NCBI RefSeq assembly: GCF_004210375.1
Contig: NC_134825.1
Span: forward strand, 8,432,001-8,496,000
Direction: 5' to 3'
From: Tachypleus tridentatus
Taxonomy: Eukaryota; Arthropoda; Merostomata; Xiphosura; Limulidae
Length of the DNA stretch: 64,000 nt
A program made the translations under genes and the position numbers. Below the pieces are notes generated by a model, which was given only the letters and a program-made list of their open reading frames with translations, was not told where the DNA came from and ran no database searches. Shown in pieces: positions 37,850 to 49,175 of this stretch; the stretch's first letter is position 1, and every line of letters begins with the position of its first letter.

Positions 37850-38230
37850 AATACGAAGGCTAATAATGTTTACTGAAATATACCAGATAAAATACGAAGG
37901 CTAATAATGTTTACTGAAATATACCAGATAAAATACGAAGGCTAATAATGTTTACTGAAATATACCAGATAAAATACGAAGGCTAATAATGTTTACTGAA
38001 ATATACCAGATAAAATACGAAGGCTAATAATGTTTACTGAAATATACCAGATAAAATACGAAGGCTAATAATGTTTACTGAAGTATACCAGATAAAAGAC
38101 GAAGGCTAATACTGTTTACTGAAATATACCAGATAAAATACGAAGTCTAATAATGTTTACTGAAATATACCAGATAAAATATGAAGGCTAATAATGTTTA
38201 CTGAAATATACCAGATAAAATACGAAGATA
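37850..38230. repeat. 41-bp minisatellite, about 9 copies
   Basis: Unit TGAAATATACCAGATAAAAT, ACGAAGGCTAATAATGTTTA, C, nearly perfect in the left six copies. It lies upstream of sushi exon 39476. Confidence 0.94.
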
Positions 38231-38321
38231 AAATACAAATATTTATATAAGAAAAAGTTGGGAATTTCTTTCGGCGATTTTAGAAATTACACAAAAGAAT
38301 TTTTCTAATTTTTAGAAGGTT

Positions 38322-38445
38322 GTTGTTGTCTTGAATTAAGCACAAAGTTACACAATGGGCTATCTGTGCTCTGCCCACCACGGTTATTGAAACCCCATTT
38401 TTTAGCGTTGTAAGTCCGCAGACATATCGCTGAGCCACTAGGGGG
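38322..38445 (-). mobile_element. SINE family 2, well-preserved copy
   Basis: Tail at left (GTCTTGAATTAAGCACAAAG), then TTACACAATGGGCTATCTGT, GCTCTGCCCACCACGGTTAT, GAAACCCCATTTTTTAGCGT, TGTAAGTCCGCAGACATATC, GCTGAGCCACTAGGGGG. Best reverse-strand reference for this family in the window. Sequence 38446-39475 up to the next exon shows no gene. Confidence 0.78.
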
Positions 38446-39475
38446 ATGTTTTTAGAAGGAGAAAAGTATTTTGAAACTTAACATGAAAATCTCGAAGCAG
38501 TAACTTTCTTGATTGCATACATTAAAAATTAATTTTTCGCAAAAATACTTTATTGGAAATTCTAATTTTTCTGTAAAAAAAGGCTAATGTTTACTGAAAG
38601 CCAAAGTTTCTGAAGATACAGGAATCATGTCGTTATAATCTTATCACAACTTCACGATGCGATACTTCAAGTACTAAATACCGAAGAGTGTGGCATAAAA
38701 ACTAAATCACTCCATATTTTGCTGCTTCACTGGTATAAAATCCTGTCAAAAGTGATGGGAAACCAAAGCTTAGCAAAGCCCTTCAATATGCGTTTGTAAC
38801 TTTGTAACTATGATAGGAAGAACGCAAACCCTTCAAGCTCAGGAAATCCAAAGCCTATCACGAGTATTATTTCCTTTTCTGAAGTGTGTGTGTCCTAACT
38901 TCGATCCCTCTTCCAGTAACCACTGTTTACAGTTATTTTGTAACCACGGCCATTACATTATTCCAATAGTTCTGTTAAAACCACATTTCTTGTAAATACT
39001 CGATCATCAAAAACTTCCCTTCATAACAAACAATAAATTAATTTCACCCACTATTAAGTAAATCATTGGCGTAAAAACTCCCTTTGTGACAGGCTTTTAT
39101 ATAGCAAAAAGTGCCGAAACTATAATGGGAACTGGCAATGAAAAACAGGAAGTATGATAGGAGGAAAAGTGAAACTGGACACCTGTAACACATGACGTTC
39201 GTAGAAATAGAGCGTGGCCAACCGACACTTGGCTTTCTTTATTATGATACAAAAAACAGTAAATTAACAGCCAAATCATTCTGTATTTGATCAACGAATA
39301 CTGTAAGACATCAATCATGTAACAAATGTATCTTTCCTAGTGGACAGGTGCCCGTGAGTTTAAAATCTATTGAAGTTTGAAATTTCATAAGAATTTCTTT
39401 GCATATTTTTTAGTAGTATATAAGATGATTCTTACTTGTTAGAAACAAACCGGAATAACTAATATTATCTCTTAG

Positions 39476-39664
39476 TCCAGGAATGTCCTAATCTGACGGT
39501 CCCAGATCATGGATTTATGATGTGCACCCGTGGACCCTTGATACCCGGGAGCATCTGCAGGTTCGCATGTAGAAAAAACTACCAGTTACTTGGAAGCGCT
39601 AGTCTTCAGTGTAGGAACGAAGACGGTGCTATTCACTGGAGTGATATATTACCGCTCTGTAGGG
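39476..39664 (+). CDS. Sushi (CCP) domain exon, B-type, oldest pair
   Basis: A 63-codon exon, phase 1-1, acceptor TATCTCTTAG, donor TAGGG|GTAGGT. It encodes one 6-Cys sushi domain: ECPNLTVPDHGFMMC, SICRFAC, LQC, HWSD and LPLC. The 189-nt length and the start CPNLTVPDHGF resemble the B exons of the downstream cassettes (CPSLTVPEHGF). It pairs with 35379 as the diverged, presumably older A/B cassette. The intron between the two holds a 45-bp minisatellite, a mariner relic and a 41-bp minisatellite. Confidence 0.88.
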
Positions 39665-39701
39665 GTAGGTTACAAATACTTCTTTCATTTGTTTTGAATT
39701 T

Positions 39702-39875
39702 GTGAGGGCTATCTGTTACAACCGTCCCTAAATTAGCAGTGATAAACTCTTTTACTAATGACCAGCAGAATTGGCATTAACATTAGAAAAAGATCCCTCA
39801 GCTGACATGTTTGGCGACTTTGATTCCACTGCATTTTGCGAGTCGAACGCCCTAACCACCAGGCTGTGCCATGTC
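39702..39875 (-). mobile_element. SINE family 1, heavily degraded
   Basis: GAGGGCTATCTGTTACAACC, CGTCCCTAAATTAGCAGTGA, then GACATGTTTGGCGACTTTGA and GCGAGTCGAACGCCCTAACC, ACCAGGCTGTGCCATG follow the family order with deletions. It starts about 40 bp after the 39664 donor. Confidence 0.7.
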
Positions 39876-40234
39876 CGTCTTAAATATGTAGTTCTTACAT
39901 CTGTCAAGCTTAATGTCTTCTGGCAGGTAAAGGGTATGTTTGCGGAATTAAAACACTAAAATTTGAGTTTCGGTTCCTCGCAGTGGACTGAACGCCGATA
40001 ACCCATTTCGTATCTGAATGAACAGAAATAATAACATTCATTATCAGAAATTGTGACGTACTGTTTTCGGAAACTGTTTTAAAAATTGATTTCGGAACAG
40101 TGATTCTGGCAAAGCACACGCTATGCATGTAAAGTAACTTGTAAGTGACGCCTTGAGAAACGAAGTTCATTATATGTGTATCTCAAGTGTTGTGATATAA
40201 AAAAAAGAGAAAAGTTTGTGAATTCTAAAATCTG

Positions 40235-40445
40235 GTCATATTGTCCCTAGGTAACTTCTATATTATTTATTATATTGTCCCTAGATAACTTCTATATCAT
40301 TTATTATATTGTCCCTAGATAACTTCTGTATTATTTATTATATTGTCCCTAGATAACTTCTGTATTATTTATTATATTGTCCCTAGATAACTTCTATATT
40401 ATGTATTATATTGTCCCTAGATAACTTCTATATTATTTATTATTA
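40235..40445. repeat. ~34-bp minisatellite, six copies
   Basis: Unit TATTGTCCCTAGATAACTTC, TATATTATTTATTA. A (TA)n microsatellite follows at 40686-40707. The rest of the intron to 41440 has no recognised gene. Confidence 0.9.
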
Positions 40446-41439
40446 TCATTTAATATGAATCATTGCATCATTCAAAGGATTTTGACCAGTCGGTTTCTGC
40501 TCTGTGATGTAAAAAACGAAATCACTTTTTAAGCACGATATTTTGTCGGATCTAGTCTAAAGCTAAGTCTCTTTAGACTTTTAACGGAGTATTTTGTTTT
40601 TAAATCATAACAGGAGAGTTTTCTCAAAACATCAAGGAAGTAACAAATACAGTTCAAGTTTATAAGACGATTTAATCTCAAATCTTTATATATATATATA
40701 TATATTACACTAACTAGGTTTATGACGACAAAGGGCTCCTATGTTTTAACCTTTTTTTGTTGTTGTTTTTTATGCATAGGAAATTAATTGGTTTATTGGA
40801 GCAGACAAGTGAGACTGAGGTTTTGCTTTTGTTTATATCGTTATCATTTAGAAACATTTTATGGTATGTTACAGTTTTGTTTAACCACGAAAGGCCCAAG
40901 ATGAGTCATGTATCTGATACGTTATCATGTTCTTTCAGAATTATGATTGAAGTATAAAAGGAACCTCAAAATTAGGCTTGTATTTAATGAGTTAGTAAGA
41001 AGATATTTTTCTTTCATTTTTAGTCAGCTCCACTGACCGCTAGCTCTTGTGATAACCTTGGCAGACTGAATAGTGGAACTTGAACGACACATTTATAAAC
41101 ACCCACTGCTTTATAACGTGCATTTATCTTTTTAATTTTTGCGCTATCAACACCAGAATCATGGAACTTCGGGTCCATAGTTTGATACATTAACCAATAC
41201 TTTCGTCTGTGGATTTTCAAACAAATTATTCAACGAGAAATGTTAAAACCTGAGATAAAATGGATAAGTTCTGAATTAACATAAATATTTTTATTTCTTT
41301 CAGCGTGAGGGTGCATGAGTGGTAAAAATAAGGGTTCCTTCTCTGGCTTGGTTACAGACAAATAGCCCATTATGTGATTTTCCACTTAAAATCAAACAAA
41401 CTAGGGTGATACTACAATACAACTAAAAAAATAGTAAAA

Positions 41440-41575
41440 GAAAACCCAATTTATTTTCTGAGTGTAAGACCAAGTGATCTTGTTAAGAACCAATTTATTT
41501 TCTGAGTGTAAGACCAAGTGATCTTGTTAAGAACCAATTTATTTCCTGAGTGTAAGACCAAGTGATCTCGTTAAG
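41440..41575. repeat. ~46-bp tandem repeat x3
   Basis: Three copies of CCAATTTATTTTCTGAGTGT, AAGACCAAGTGATCTTGTTA, AG. The flanking intron to 42132 is AT-rich, and frames at 41627-42187 show no domain. Confidence 0.85.
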
Positions 41576-42132
41576 TAAAGTTCCTACCACTTCTGGTTAC
41601 CTGGTATAATGTAGAAGGTACCTTTCTTATCGTCTTCTTAACAACTCTGGCAAATGTAAAGAAACAAACAATGAGAGCTTAAAAACGAATGTTAAATTGT
41701 TCCCTAACCTATTACAAGATGTTATTTTAATTAGAGTGACACATAAAATCAAAACAAATTTATTATTCAATCGTTTTTCCTTGAACACAACATCGAGCCG
41801 AGGAAATGACATTCGGTATATTTGGATAAGACGTTTTGTGATTCTGTTTCAGTTTTATCTTATAACCCAAAAGGTTTGAATAAAAATGGTCAAATAGAAA
41901 CAACAGTAGAGAGAGAAAAAAGATATTAACTTTGTATATATTAACACTAATGTTTAATTTAGTTCTTGCTTCGTAAAGACAAGAAGTTTTATAAGTTAGT
42001 AATGAATGTTGTACAAAATAAGAAGAAAGACACGAAAATTAAACAAATTACTTTTACAAATTATTATTTTATGTATAAACTTGCACCTAAAATTGACAGG
42101 AATAAAATGAAATTAATTAATGTGAATAACAG

Positions 42133-42318
42133 TTGCAGCATGTCCGCCATTACATCCTCCGGATCAAGGATTCGTTCTGTGTTCTAATGGATCAGTGTTA
42201 GGAAGTACCTGTAAGTTTTCATGTAGAAGGCACTACTCACTTGTTGGAAGTGTTTCAGTCACGTGTCGAGATTACCACAACAATATCGATTGGACTGGTC
42301 AGTCACCAGTTTGTAGAG
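42133..42318 (+). CDS. Sushi exon A, cassette copy 1
   Basis: Phase 1-1 exon of 62 codons. The acceptor TGAATAACAG is unlike that of the other two copies, while the donor AGAG|GTGAGT is the same as copy 2. It encodes a 6-Cys sushi domain: ACPPLHPPDQGFVLC, STCKFSC, VTC, DWTGQSPVC. From about 42140 onward the DNA is nearly identical to 46041 and 50137. Left of that it differs completely, so the duplication boundary falls inside the first few bases of this exon. It differs from copy 2 by Ser for Leu near the HYxLVG motif and Asn for Asp in CSxGS. Confidence 0.9.
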
Positions 42319-42572
42319 GTGAGTGAGGATATAAAAATATTGAAAATAGTGGTGAAGAGTAACCTACATAAACAGGAAAATATTCTATAACATTATCTCA
42401 TATCTTATGAGAAAAATAAAATTAACTTGTGTAATTATGAGTTTAGAATTCTAACAAGTTAAACTTATGTTGACCTTAAAGTGTCCTCTTTCTAAACTTG
42501 ACCAATAAAAAGCAGCTGCTTTTATTTTAAAAAATATGTTTGGACAGTTAAACTTTTTTTTTCTCTTCACAG

Positions 42573-42761
42573 CCCAGAAGTGTCCTTCACTAACTGTCCC
42601 AGAACACGGGTTTCTATCGTGCACTAATGAAAGAAACTTGGGCAGCGTCTGTAGGTTTATGTGTAGACCGAACTTCCATATGGTGGGAAATTCTTCGGTT
42701 ACGTGTAAGACGAAAGACCAAGAAACCTCCTGGTGGACGAGTGAACCACCTCTCTGTGTTG
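42573..42761 (+). CDS. Sushi exon B, cassette copy 1
   Basis: A 63-codon phase 1-1 exon after a pyrimidine-rich acceptor (TTTTTTTCTCTTCACAG), with donor GTTG|GTAAGT. It encodes a 6-Cys sushi domain: KCPSLTVPEHGFLSC, SVCRFMC, VTC, WWTSEPPLC. It lies only 254 bp downstream of exon A, so the two exons form a compact cassette. Near-identical copies lie at 46478 and 50572. The potential N-glycosylation site NSS precedes the fifth cysteine. Confidence 0.9.
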
Positions 42762-42844
42762 GTAAGTATAGTTGTAAAGGATTGACAAAGAACCTAATCT
42801 TATATAAAAACGGGATATTTTATATTAATAGGCAAAATCTATAA

Positions 42845-43570
42845 TTTTAGTGTAAAAATATCAGTATCAGACTAAACAAAACCTGTAGTTATGGTAATAA
42901 ATAATAGAACTAGACTGTACAAAACTAAATTGAAGGACTACGCTGTACAAAACCTGTACTTATAGTCAATAAATGGTACGAGTGGGCTGTATAAAACCTG
43001 TAGTAGGTTGAGCAGTAAGTAGTAGGACTAGACGGTATAAAGCCTATAGTTAGGGCAATAAATGCTAGGACTAGGCTGTACCAAACCTACGATCAAAAAC
43101 GATAGGACTAGATTGCAGAAAACCTGTAGTTATGGTCAATAAATGGTAGGACTAGGCTGCACAAAACTAAAGGATAGGACGAGACTGTACAAAACTAAAC
43201 GGTAGGACTACGCTGTACAAAACCCGTAGTTATGGTCAATAACTGATAGGAGTAAATTGAATAAAACATGTAGTTATGATCAGTAAATGATAGGACTAGA
43301 CTGTACGAAACCTGTAATTATGGTTTATAAAAGAACTAAACTGTTCAAATCCAGTTGCAATCAGAAAGTTGAAAGACAAGACAAAACAAATCTATTTATG
43401 GTCACTAAATGACAGAACATGACTTACAAATCTAATTATGGTCAATAAATAACAGGACATAAGCTGTACAAAACTAATAGTCATGATCCAGAAATGGCAG
43501 AACTAGCCTGTATAAAACAAATAGTTATGATCCATATATAACAGGACTAAGCTGTAAAAACGTGGATAAT
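42845..43570. repeat. Diverged ~45-bp minisatellite (unit 1)
   Basis: Imperfect copies of ATGGTCAATAAATGGTAGGA, CTAGGCTGTACAAAACCTGT, AGTT. The same block occurs in unit 2 of the duplication at 46755-47525. Confidence 0.85.
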
Positions 43571-43615
43571 ACTATCTAGTACAATACACTGTCTTTTAGC
43601 AAATAGATGGATAGT

Positions 43616-43889
43616 TTGGTTTGTTTTGAATTTCGCGCAAAGCTACACGAGGGCTATCTGCGCTTCGCCTCACTAATTTAGCAGTGAAAGACAAGAGGGA
43701 AGACAGTTATTCACCACCACCCACCGCCAGTTCTTGGGCTACTCATTTACTAACGAATAGTGGGATTGATCGTCACATAATAACGCCCCCACGGCTGAAA
43801 GCACAAGCATTAGTGGTGTGACGGGGATTCGAAGCCGTGACCCTCAGATCACGAGTCGAGTGTCTTAACCACCTGGCCATGCTAGGCCT
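43616..43889 (-). mobile_element. SINE family 1, full-length (unit 1)
   Basis: Complete order: TTTGTTTTGAATTTCGCGCA tail, AAGCTACACGAGGGCTATCT, CACCACCCACCGCCAGTTCT, AATAACGCCCCCACGGCTGA, head GTGTGACGGGGATTCGAAGC, TCACGAGTCGAGTGTCTTAA, CCACCTGGCCATGCTAGGCC. The reverse complement of the head resembles a tRNA with a B-box-like GGTTCGAATCC (family form) and CGT at the anticodon position. It predates the cassette duplication because unit 2 has the same insertion. Confidence 0.9.
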
Positions 43890-44029
43890 AGTAGATAGAA
43901 AACGGAATTTGATATAGGAAATACATTTATTTGTTTGTTTTCTCATGAGCACAACTAAATCTTGTTAAACATTGTTATCTAGTTGTATTTTATACAGCTT
44001 TAAACATGATGTAAGATCTATGTGTTAAC

Positions 44030-45100
44030 CTTTGTACTTCTTCACTGCTGCACTGTACTTCCTTGTAGACATTTTACTCCTTCACGAAAACACCTTCTTT
44101 ACTCCTTTATAAACACTTCAGTTTCTTTCACGAAAACACCGTTTTTAGTCCTTTATAAACACTTCAGTCTCTTTCACGAAAACACCTTTTCTATTCCTTT
44201 ATAAACACTTCAGTCTCTTTCACGAAAACACCTTTTTACTCCTTTATAAGCACTTCAGTCTCTTTCACGAAAACACCTTTTTTACTCCTTTATAAACACT
44301 TCAGTCTCATTGACGAATACACCTTTTTTAGTCCTTTATAAACACTTCAGTCTCATTGACGAATACACCATTTTACTTCTTTATAAACACTTCAATCCCA
44401 TTGACGAAAACATTTTTTACTCCTTTATAAACAGTTCAGTCTCTTTCACGAAAACACCTTTTATAGTCCTTTATAAACACTTCAGTCTCATTCACGAAAA
44501 CACCTTTTTAGTCCTTTATAAAGACTTCAGTCTCATTGACGAATACACCTTTTTTACTCCTTTATAAACACTTCAGTCTCTTTCACGAAAACACCTTTTT
44601 ACTCCTTTATAAGCACTTCAGTCTTTTTCACGAAAACACCTTTTTTACTCCTTTATAAACACTTCAGTCTCATTGACGAAAACACCTTTTTTAGTCCTTT
44701 ATAAACACTTCAGTCCCATTGACGAAAACATTTTTTACTCCTTTATAAGCACTTCAGTCTTTTTCACGAAAACACCTTTTTTACTCCTTTATAAACACTT
44801 CAGTCTCATTGACGAAAACACCTTTTTTAGTCCTTTATAAACACTTCAGTCCCATTGACGAAAACATTTTTTACTCCTTTATAAACACTTCAGTCTCTTT
44901 CACGAAAACACCTTTTTTACTCCTTTATAAACACTTCAGTCTCTTTCACGAAAACACCTTTTTTACTCCTTTATAAGCACTTCAGTCTCTTTCACGAAAA
45001 TACCTTTTGTGATTCTATATAAAGACTTCAGTGTCATTGACGAAAACACCTTTTTTTTTTACTCCTTTATAAACACTTTAATCTCTTTCGTATCGAAAGT
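44030..45100. repeat. 46-bp minisatellite (unit 1), about 22 copies
   Basis: Unit CTCCTTTATAAACACTTCAG, TCTCTTTCACGAAAACACCT, TTTTTA, with variants CATTGACGAATACACC and AGTCCTTTATAAAC. The homologous block in unit 2 has more copies and a different variant mix. Confidence 0.94.
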
Positions 45101-46030
45101 TTTTATTCCATCACAGTCATTTTTTCTCCTTTTTCACATTGTGTGCTCTTTGATAGACAATTGGTTCCACTTGTTAACTACTATTGTACCTTGGAAGCTA
45201 CTATTTTACTGTTCATAGGCGACGTTTTCTCCTTCATAGAGACATTTCTGTAGTCTTTTGCAGAGAAATAGTGTTTTATATTGACTTTACCTTGCGGGAA
45301 GATTGTAATATGAAGGATGTTCGTTATTACTGGAAAAACAATTGCTGTACAGTAACCAACCAAGAATTGTACACTTTTATCTGTGCTACATCAGTACAGA
45401 TAAGTCGATGATGTTATGAACCTTTAATAATTATATACATAGGAGACGGCGTGGCGTAGGGTGTTTTTCTTTTGCGTCATCTGACATGCTCAACACGTTT
45501 CGTGTATAAATCTATGTTAGTCTAAGTGTTAAAGTGAGATATCTCTAAACGTTTTTGTTACAGTGTTGTGTGCCGAAAGTGACGAACCACTAATGATGAA
45601 CGAGGGATTAATATTTTTAATAAAAAAGTCACACTAATGCTGAAGTTTGTTTTTTATTTAGAATTATTTGTACTTAGCTATGGATTTCGAATCAATGGAG
45701 TGTAAAAGTAACATTTTGGATCTAACGTTTCCCATTAAGGAGTTGCTGCCCAGGAGGCCTATCGTAAAACACCATAGTTCGTGGCTAGACTTGTCTGTGA
45801 CAACCAAAGCTCTTGTTAAGATGTTATTTTGCATACAGTTGGAAACATTTAACGTTCATTGCAGCGTTATAAATCAGTTACTAAATAAGTAAAATAAGAC
45901 ATAAAAATAGTACTTCCCTAGTTAATTTGTTGGAAGTAAGTTTGAATCTAATTGAGATTTTTAAATCCCCTTGTCATTTCTCCTAATCACTGGTAGAACA
46001 CGACTCTCATTCCATATAACTGATTCTTTT
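45101..46030. other. Unique part of the duplicated intron (unit 1)
   Basis: Contains two frames, 45184-45411 (75 codons) and 45668-45892 (74 codons), both also present in unit 2. The second follows an acceptor-like TTTTTTATTTAG, but neither shows a sushi, HYR or other known domain. Their conservation is no greater than that of the surrounding intron. Treated as non-coding. Confidence 0.6.
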
Positions 46031-46033
46031 CAG

Positions 46034-46219
46034 TCAAGCAATGTCCGCCATTACATCCTCCGGATCAAGGATTCGTTCTGTGTTCTGATGGATCAGTGTT
46101 AGGAAGTACCTGTAAGTTTTCATGTAGAAGGCATTACTTACTTGTTGGAAGTGTTTCAGTCACGTGTCGAGATTACCACAACAATATCGATTGGACTGGT
46201 CAGTCACCAGTTTGTAGAG
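46034..46219 (+). CDS. Sushi exon A, cassette copy 2
   Basis: A 62-codon phase 1-1 exon with acceptor ATTCTTTTCAG and donor AGAG|GTGAGT. It encodes the same A-type sushi domain as 42133 with a few changes (KQCPPL at the start, Asp in CSDGS, HYLLVG). Its 5' intron edge, unlike copy 1, matches copy 3. It begins the second unit of the 3.9 to 4.1-kb tandem duplication. Confidence 0.9.
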
Positions 46220-46477
46220 GTGAGTGAGGATATAAAAATATTGAAAATAGTGGTGAAGAGTAACCTACATAAACAGGAAAATATTCTATAACATTATCTC
46301 ATATCTTACGAGAAAAATAAAATTAACTTTTGTGTAATTATGAGTTTGGAATTGTAACAAGTTAAACTTAAGTTGACCTTAAAGTGTCCTCTTTCTAAAC
46401 TTGACCAATAAAAATGCAGCTGCTTTTATTTTAAAAAATATGTTTGGACAGTTAAACTTTTTTTTTTCTCTTCACAG

Positions 46478-46666
46478 CCCAGAAGTGTCCTTCACTAACT
46501 GTCCCAGAACACGGGTTTCTATCGTGCACCAATGAAAGAAACTTGGGCAGCGTCTGTAGGTTTATGTGTAGACCGAACTTCCATATGGTGGGAAATTCTT
46601 CGGTTACGTGTAAGACGAAAGACCAAGAAACCTCCTGGTGGACGAGTGAACCACCACTCTGTGTTG
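46478..46666 (+). CDS. Sushi exon B, cassette copy 2
   Basis: A 63-codon phase 1-1 exon with the same acceptor and donor context as 42573. The encoded B-type sushi domain appears identical in protein sequence to copy 1; I see only silent base changes (ACT to ACC and CCT to CCA). Six cysteines and the Trp pair WWTSEP are intact. Confidence 0.9.
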
Positions 46667-46754
46667 GTAAGTATAGTTGTAAAGAATTGAAAAAGAACCT
46701 AATCTTATATAAAAACGGGATATTTTATATTAATTGGCAAAATCTATAATTTTA

Positions 46755-47525
46755 GTGTAAAAATATCAGTATCAGACTTACACAAAACATGTAGTTATGG
46801 TAATAAATAATAGAACTAGACTGTACAAAACTAAATTGAAGGACTACGCTGTACAAAACCTGTACTTATAGTCAATAAATGGTACGACTGGGCTGTATAA
46901 AACCTGTAGTAGGTTGAGCAGTAAGAAGTAGGACTAGACGGTATAAAGCCTATAGTTATGGTCAATAAATGGTAGGACTAGGCTGTACAAAACCTACGAT
47001 CCAAAACGATAGGACTAGATTGTAGAAAACCTGTAGTTATGGTCAATAAATGGTAGGACTAGGCTGCACAAAACTAAAGGATAGGACGAGACTGTACGAA
47101 ACTAAACGGTAGGACTACGCTGTACAAAACCCGTAGTTATGGTCAATAACTGATAGGAGTAAACTGAATAAAACATGTAGTTATGATCAGTAAATGGTAG
47201 GACTGAGCTGTACGAAACCTGTAGTTATGGTCAGTAAATGATAGGACTAGACTGTACGAAACCTGTAATTATGGTCTATAAAAGAACTAAACTGTTCAAA
47301 TCCAGTTGCAATCAGAAAGTTGAAAGACAAGACAAAACAAATCTATTTATGGTCACTAAATGACAGAACATGACTTACAAATCTAATTATGGTCAATAAA
47401 TAACAGGACATAAGCTGTACAAAACTAATAGTCATGATCCAGAAATGGCAGAACTAGCCTGTATAAAACAAATAGTTATGATCCATATATAACAGGACTA
47501 AGCTGTAAAAACCTGGGTAATACTA
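46755..47525. repeat. Diverged ~45-bp minisatellite (unit 2)
   Basis: Homologue of 42845-43570, with at least one additional subunit (GTAAATGGTAGGACTGAGCT near 47190) relative to unit 1. Confidence 0.85.
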
Positions 47526-47569
47526 TCTAGTACAATACACTGTCTTTTAGCAAATAGATGGATAGTTTG

Positions 47570-47840
47570 GTTTGGTTTGAATTTCGCGCAAAGCTACAGG
47601 AGGGCTATCTGCGCTTCGCCTCACTAATTTAGCAGTGAAAGACAAGAGGAAAGACAGTTATTCACCATCACCCACCGCCAGTTCTTGGGCTACTCAGTTA
47701 CTAACGAATAGTGGGATTGATCGTCACTTAATAACGTCCTCACGGCTGAAAGGACGAGCATGTTTAGTGTGAAGGGGATTCGAACCCACGACCCTCAGAT
47801 TACGAGTCGAGTGACTTAACCACCTGGCCATGCTAGGCCT
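47570..47840 (-). mobile_element. SINE family 1, full-length (unit 2)
   Basis: Same insertion as 43616-43889, carried along by the segmental duplication. The differences are a handful of substitutions. Its head keeps GGGATTCGAACCC whereas unit 1 has GAAGCC. Confidence 0.9.
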
Positions 47841-48029
47841 AATAGATGGTAAACGTAATTTGATATGAGAAATACCTTTATTCGTTTGTTCTCTAATGAG
47901 CACAACTAAGTCTTGTAAAACATTGTTATCTAGTTGTATTTTATACAGCTTTAAACATGATATAAGATCTATGTGTTAATCTTTGTACTTCTTCACTGCT
48001 GCACTGTACTTCCTTGTAGACATTTTACT

Positions 48030-49175
48030 CCTTCACGAAAACACCTTCTTTACTCCTTTATAAACACCTCAGTCTCTTTCACGGAAACACTTTTTTTAGT
48101 TCTTTATAAACACTTTAGTCACTTTGACGTAAACACCTTTTTTACTCCTTTATAAACACTTTAGTCTCTTTGGCGAAAACACCTTTTTTACTCCTTTATA
48201 AACACTTCAGTCTCATTGATGAATACACCTTTTTTAGTCCTTTATAAACACTTCAGTCTCATTGACGAATACACCTTTTTTACTCCTTTATAAACATTTC
48301 AGTCTCATTGACGAATACACCTTTTTTAGTCCTTTATAAACAATTCAGTCTCATTGACGAATACACCTTTTTTAGTCCTTTATAAACACTTCAGTCTCAT
48401 TGACGAAAACACCTTTTTTAGTCCTTTATAAACATTTTAGTCTCATTGAAGAATACACCTTTTTTAGTCCTTTATAAACACTTCAGTCTCATTGACGAAA
48501 ACACCTTTTTTAGTCCTTTATAAACACTTCAGTCTCATTGACGAAAACACCTTTTTTACTCCTTTATAAACATTTCAGTCTCATTGACGAATACACCTTT
48601 TTTAGTCCTTTATAAACAATTCAGTCTCATTGACGAAAACACCTTTTTTAGTCCTATATAAACACTTCAGTCTCTTTCACGAAAACACCTTTTTTACTCC
48701 TTTATAAACATTTTAGTCTCATTGACGAATACACCTTTTTTAGTCTTTTATAAACACTTCAGTCTCATTGACGAAAACACCTTTTTAGTCCTATATAAAC
48801 ACTTCAGTCTCATTGACGAATACACCTTTTTTAGTCCTTTATAAACACTTCAGTCTCATTGACGAATACACCTTTTTTAGTCCTTTATAAACACTTCAGT
48901 CTCATTGACGAAAACACCTTTTTTAGTCCTTTATAAACATTTTAGTCTCATTGAAGAATACACCTTTTTTAGTCCTTTATAAACACTTCAGTCTCATTGA
49001 CGAAAACACCTTTTTAGTCCTATATAAACACTTCAGTCTCATTGACGAATACACCTTTTTTAGTCCTTTATAAACACTTCAGTCTCATTGACGAATACAC
49101 CTTTTTTACTCCTTTATGAACACTTCAGTCTCATTGACGAAAACACCTTTTTTACTCCTTTATAAACACTTTAAT
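48030..49175. repeat. 46-bp minisatellite (unit 2), about 25 copies
   Basis: Same unit as 44030-45100, but CATTGACGAATACACC-type units dominate and a block of several units is itself repeated (compare 48420-48500 with 48930-49010). Expansion here accounts for part of the longer offset between units 2 and 3. Confidence 0.94.

Noticed and set aside
43616..43889. tRNA genes in the SINE family 1 heads
   Set aside because: The head is always joined to the same non-tRNA body and tail, occurs in many copies and is mutated in the arms; it is a SINE promoter region.
45184..45411. 75-codon frame conserved at 49278-49505
   Set aside because: Its similarity is that of the whole duplicated intron; no splice sites or domain.
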